Positions 13,319 through 15,732 of a stretch of 15,732 bases of DNA are shown one piece after another. Made by a program: the position numbers and the translations under genes. Origin of the DNA: 188UL27-1 sp038526275 (GTDB taxonomy: Bacteria; Pseudomonadota; Alphaproteobacteria; Rhodobacterales; Rhodobacteraceae); the NCBI GenBank assembly GCA_038526275.1, contig JBCBGY010000096.1, positions 1 through 15,732 on the forward strand. Reading direction: 5' to 3'. The notes under the pieces are model-generated. The model saw nothing but the letters and a program-made list of their open reading frames with translations. It had not been told where the DNA came from and ran no database searches. Positions within the stretch are counted from its first letter, which is position 1. Each line of letters begins with the position of its first letter.

Positions 13319-14641
13319 CTATCGCGCCAATATCAGGTCTGCTTGCAGGCCACCCAGACGTTCGCTGTCGCCTAACTTCAGCAAACCGCCATGGCCGCGC
13401 GCAATGTCTGCGGTGATGGACAGGCCAAGCCCCACACCAGCCCCCTTGTTCTGATTGCGCGACGCATCCAGCCGGGCGAAGGGCTTTAGAGCATCTTCCC
13501 GCTGCTCCTTCGGAATCCCGGGTCCGTCATCTTCCACGCGAAAGCAAATCGTCTTCTCCGTCAGTTGCACCGACACCAAGGCCGAACTGGCATAGCGCAC
13601 TGCATTGCCGATGAGATTTCCAAGCGCCCGTTTCACTGCGACAGGGCGTAGCGACACCAACGTATCGGGTTGGTCCAAGGGTTCAAATTCGACGGATCCA
13701 CCGCCGCGTGTGGCCGCTTCAACGGCAGAGGCAGCGAAGGTGTTGGCGTCCACTTCCTCCAGATCATCAAGTGTCTCAACCCGGGCAAAATCCAGAAACG
13801 CGTCGATCAACTCTTCCATATCGGTCACATCGCGTTCCATATCCGCCACTTCCGGGACGGGATCCATCATGGAAAGACCAAGCTTCAGGCGGGTCAGGGG
13901 GCTGCGCAGGTCGTGGCTTACCCCAGACAGCATGAGCGTCCGTTGGGCGGTTTGCCGTTCTATCCGGCGGCGCATGTCCAGAAAAGACTGACCCGCGGCG
14001 CGCACTTCCGTCGCGCCAGAGGGTTTGTAGGGTTCGACCCTTCCCTTGCCAAAGGCCTCTGCGGCGTGGGCCAACCGGGTGATTGGCCTGAGTTGATTGC
14101 GCATATACAGGAACGCGACGCCCGTCATGACGATACCGGTGAACACCATCAGTACCAGCAATTGATGGGGGTTCGATGCGGAGACTTTCCGTCGATCGAA
14201 AGACAGGGCTACGGGGCCATGTCGCGTGTCGATCTGCAGCACAACAAGGCGCGAAGATTGGGAGAGATCAACCAACCTGACGTCCGGCAGCGCCTCCCGT
14301 AGCGTGGCATCAACGGTCAGGCCCGACACATCGTAGAATGCGCGACGCAAACCTGTTTCCGGCGCTACGGGCAGTTCGATGTCATAGCGCAAGGCCGAGA
14401 CGAATGTGTCGATTGAGGTCAGAGCCGCCTCAGGTGTCGGTGCCTCATCTATCTTGCTGATGATGTGCTGGAGTTCGACCAGCACGGTGCGGGTCATTTG
14501 CCGAGTGACATCTTCGAAGTGCCGTTGAATAAACACCACCAGAATGACCAATTGCATCACCGCAACGGGCAAAATCAGGATGAGAGCGGCCCTGCCATAG
14601 AGACCACGTGGCATCACATGTTTGAGCCAGCCAAACGACAT
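13319..14641 (-). CDS. EnvZ-type sensor histidine kinase
   Basis: A 440-residue inner-membrane histidine kinase. From the ATG at 14641: transmembrane helix 1 at about 17-39 (LYGRAALILILPVAVMQLVI), a periplasmic sensor of about 120 residues (about 40-158), transmembrane helix 2 at about 160-180 (LLVLMVFTGIVMTGVAFLYM), a HAMP linker (about 181-235), the dimerisation/phospho-acceptor domain with His243 in SGVSHDLRSPLTRLKLGLSM, and the ATPase domain with N-box GNLIGNAVRYA, G1 DDGPGIP (371-377) and G2 GVGLGLSI (402-409). All catalytic motifs are intact. A TTG two codons upstream is an alternative start. The sensed signal is unknown; EnvZ relatives respond to osmolarity or envelope state. No response-regulator gene is adjacent. 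It is divergent from the MBL-fold gene with only 36 bases between the starts. Confidence 0.93.
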   Translation of the reverse strand: MSFGWLKHVMPRGLYGRAALILILPVAVMQLVILVVFIQRHFEDVTRQMTRTVLVELQHIISKIDEAPTPEAALTSIDTFVSALRYDIELPVAPETGLRRAFYDVSGLTVDATLREALPDVRLVDLSQSSRLVVLQIDTRHGPVALSFDRRKVSASNPHQLLVLMVFTGIVMTGVAFLYMRNQLRPITRLAHAAEAFGKGRVEPYKPSGATEVRAAGQSFLDMRRRIERQTAQRTLMLSGVSHDLRSPLTRLKLGLSMMDPVPEVADMERDVTDMEELIDAFLDFARVETLDDLEEVDANTFAASAVEAATRGGGSVEFEPLDQPDTLVSLRPVAVKRALGNLIGNAVRYASSALVSVQLTEKTICFRVEDDGPGIPKEQREDALKPFARLDASRNQNKGAGVGLGLSITADIARGHGGLLKLGDSERLGGLQADLILAR

Positions 14642-14677
14642 GGCCAACCTTTATCCTGACCAGGGGAGTACGAAAAG

Positions 14678-15583
14678 GTGCAAGCGAGCTATGATCCCAA
14701 AGTCGGCGAGCCGGTGGAGTTGGCGCCTGGCCTGCGTCGGCTGACCGCGCCAAACCCGTCGCCCATGACGTATCACGGCACAAACACCTATCTATTGGGC
14801 GAGACGGATATCGCGGTGATCGACCCCGGACCAGCCAAGCAAGAGCATCTTGCCGCGATCCTTGCCGCGCTGACACCCGGGCAGAGGGTGAGCCACATTC
14901 TGGTGACTCACAGCCATATGGATCATTCCCCTTTGGCGATCGAATTGGCGCACCAGACCGGGGCGCCCATTCTTGCATTTGGCGACCATCTGGCTGGTCG
15001 AAGTGAAGTGATGATCAACCTGGCCGCCAAGTCGGATTTGGGTGGTGGCGAAGGGATGGATCGCGCCTTCGCACCGGATGAGATTTTGGTGGACGGCAGT
15101 ACAGTGTCGGGCGAAGGCTGGGACGTGACAGCCATGTGGACTCCCGGCCACACAGCCAATCACCTTTGCTTTGTTTGGGGCAATGCGGTCTTTACGGGCG
15201 ATCATGTGATGGGCTGGTCCACTTCTCTTGTTTCGCCTCCCGACGGCGATTTGACGGCATTCATGGACTCTTGTTCCAAGCTCCAGTCCGTGCCTGCGGG
15301 GCGATATTATCCCGGGCATGGCGACCTGGTATTGGCGCCCCTGGACCGACTGGATGAACTGATTACGCACCGAAGAGGCCGCGAAACCCAAATTCGCGAA
15401 GCGATTGCAGAGGCAGAACTGGACGTGCCCACGATCACACGACGGGTCTACCGTGATTTAGCGCCTGGTTTGCTGGCCGCAGCGGAACGAAATGTCTTCG
15501 CTCACCTGATCGATCTGCACACCCGCAGGCTTGTAACAACCGAAGGCGACCTCCACGCGGCAAGTCGTTTCAAAGGTGTCTAA
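14678..15583 (+). CDS. Metallo-beta-lactamase-fold hydrolase (LACTB2/glyoxalase II-like)
   Basis: A 301-residue cytoplasmic hydrolase with a binuclear metal site. The signature THSHMDHSPLA contains His78, His80, Asp82 and His83; further ligands are His158 in PGHTANH, Asp175 in FTGDHVMGW and His214 in YYPGHGD. The C-terminal part (about 230-290) looks like the winged-helix extension found in LACTB2-type proteins, which act on RNA or thioesters; the actual substrate is unknown. The start is GTG at 14678, with AGGGGAG about 9 bases upstream; there is no in-frame ATG near it before residue 30. The 36-base gap to the divergent kinase gene means the two promoters overlap or lie inside the neighbouring coding sequence. 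The tRNA-Asn gene follows 68 bases after the stop. Confidence 0.93.
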   Translation: MQASYDPKVGEPVELAPGLRRLTAPNPSPMTYHGTNTYLLGETDIAVIDPGPAKQEHLAAILAALTPGQRVSHILVTHSHMDHSPLAIELAHQTGAPILAFGDHLAGRSEVMINLAAKSDLGGGEGMDRAFAPDEILVDGSTVSGEGWDVTAMWTPGHTANHLCFVWGNAVFTGDHVMGWSTSLVSPPDGDLTAFMDSCSKLQSVPAGRYYPGHGDLVLAPLDRLDELITHRRGRETQIREAIAEAELDVPTITRRVYRDLAPGLLAAAERNVFAHLIDLHTRRLVTTEGDLHAASRFKGV

Positions 15584-15611
15584 AAAAACGATTGGTTCTC
15601 CGGGAAAACAA

Positions 15612-15640
15612 CTGGACGCCTGTCGGAGCGATTGCTATAC
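15612..15640 (+). promoter_or_regulatory. Candidate tRNA-Asn promoter
   Basis: CTGGAC (15612-15617), a 17-base spacer and CTATAC (15635-15640) lie just upstream of the tRNA, with a start expected near 15647. The gap from 15584 to 15651 holds this and a weak 5-bp dyad (CTCCG/CGGAG), but no clear terminator for the preceding gene. Confidence 0.4.
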
Positions 15641-15651
15641 GGCACGCCAGT

Positions 15652-15726
15652 TCCGGCGTAGCTCAGCGGTAGAGCAGTTGACTGTTAATCAATTGGTCGT
15701 AGGTTCGATCCCTACCGCCGGAGCCA
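15652..15726 (+). tRNA. tRNA-Asn (anticodon GTT)
   Basis: A complete 75-base tRNA cloverleaf. Acceptor arms are TCCGGCG (15652-15658) and CGCCGGA (15716-15722), with discriminator G and an encoded CCA end (15724-15726). The D arm is GCTC-AGCGGTA-GAGC, the anticodon stem is GTTGA/TCAAT (one G-T pair) with loop CTGTTAA, so the anticodon GTT is at 15684-15686. The T arm is GTAGG-TTCGATC-CCTAC. It reads AAC and AAU codons. tRNA genes are common integration sites, but the sequence after the CCA end is too short here to tell. Confidence 0.98.
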
Positions 15727-15732
15727 AAATCT

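Noticed and set aside
15598..15628. CTCCG/CGGAG dyad between the MBL-fold gene and tRNA-Asn as a terminator
   Set aside because: Five-base stem with a 21-base loop and no T-run; likely by chance.
15652..15732. Integration site at the 3' end of tRNA-Asn
   Set aside because: Only six bases follow the CCA end and no integrase is in the window, so nothing can be supported.

Overview
The window looks like a chromosomal segment of a Rhodobacterales (Roseobacter-group) alphaproteobacterium. The basis is gene content and order that I recognise, not a database search: siroheme synthase, then a DUF2849 protein, then nitrite/sulfite reductase, beside a divergent Lrp-type regulator; a SufT and SufA pair; an alphaproteobacterial DnaX with a Pro/Ala-rich linker; and an EnvZ-type kinase of the roseobacter kind. 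GC content is roughly 60% in the lines I sampled. Most of the window is ordinary housekeeping and regulatory sequence. I see no CRISPR array, transposase, integrase, phage gene or long repeat, and no gene-free stretch above 300 bases.

Layout. (1) 1-2641: a sulfur assimilation operon on the minus strand (cysG, DUF2849, cysI cut by the window edge), with overlapping translation, and a divergent Lrp/AsnC regulator. Their shared 133-base intergenic region carries a repeated GTTCCA-containing element. (2) 2722-5275: minus-strand run tpiA, HAD-like hydrolase, cytochrome P450, tightly packed with one stop/start overlap. (3) 5332-7547: minus-strand sufT, a LysR-type regulator, sufA and a TfoX-N protein. 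A small, very basic 55-residue reading frame on the plus strand, below usual gene-calling length, sits opposite the LysR gene with its own promoter-like and ribosome-binding sequences. (4) 7756-9291: plus-strand pair of a response regulator fused to a class III nucleotide cyclase (TTG start) and an exported DUF302 protein. (5) 9322-11821: minus-strand dnaX followed, with an 8-base overlap, by an unrecognised 251-residue protein. (6) 12003-13316: miaB on the plus strand, with an inverted repeat overlapping its probable -35 box. (7) 13319-15583: an EnvZ-like kinase (minus) without a neighbouring response regulator, tightly divergent from a metallo-beta-lactamase-fold hydrolase (plus). (8) 15652-15726: tRNA-Asn(GTT) with a promoter-like sequence.

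How the genes work together. CysG makes siroheme for the CysI reductase, and the Lrp-type protein probably controls that operon. SufT and SufA both act in Fe-S cluster maturation. MiaB needs two Fe-S clusters, and siroheme-dependent reductases also carry one, so several products here depend on Fe-S supply. The least explained parts are the LysR/small-protein module between sufT and sufA, the unknown gene overlapping dnaX, and the cyclase/DUF302 pair. I found nothing that I would call a clear new multi-gene system; the LysR/small-ORF module is the best candidate for a second look.
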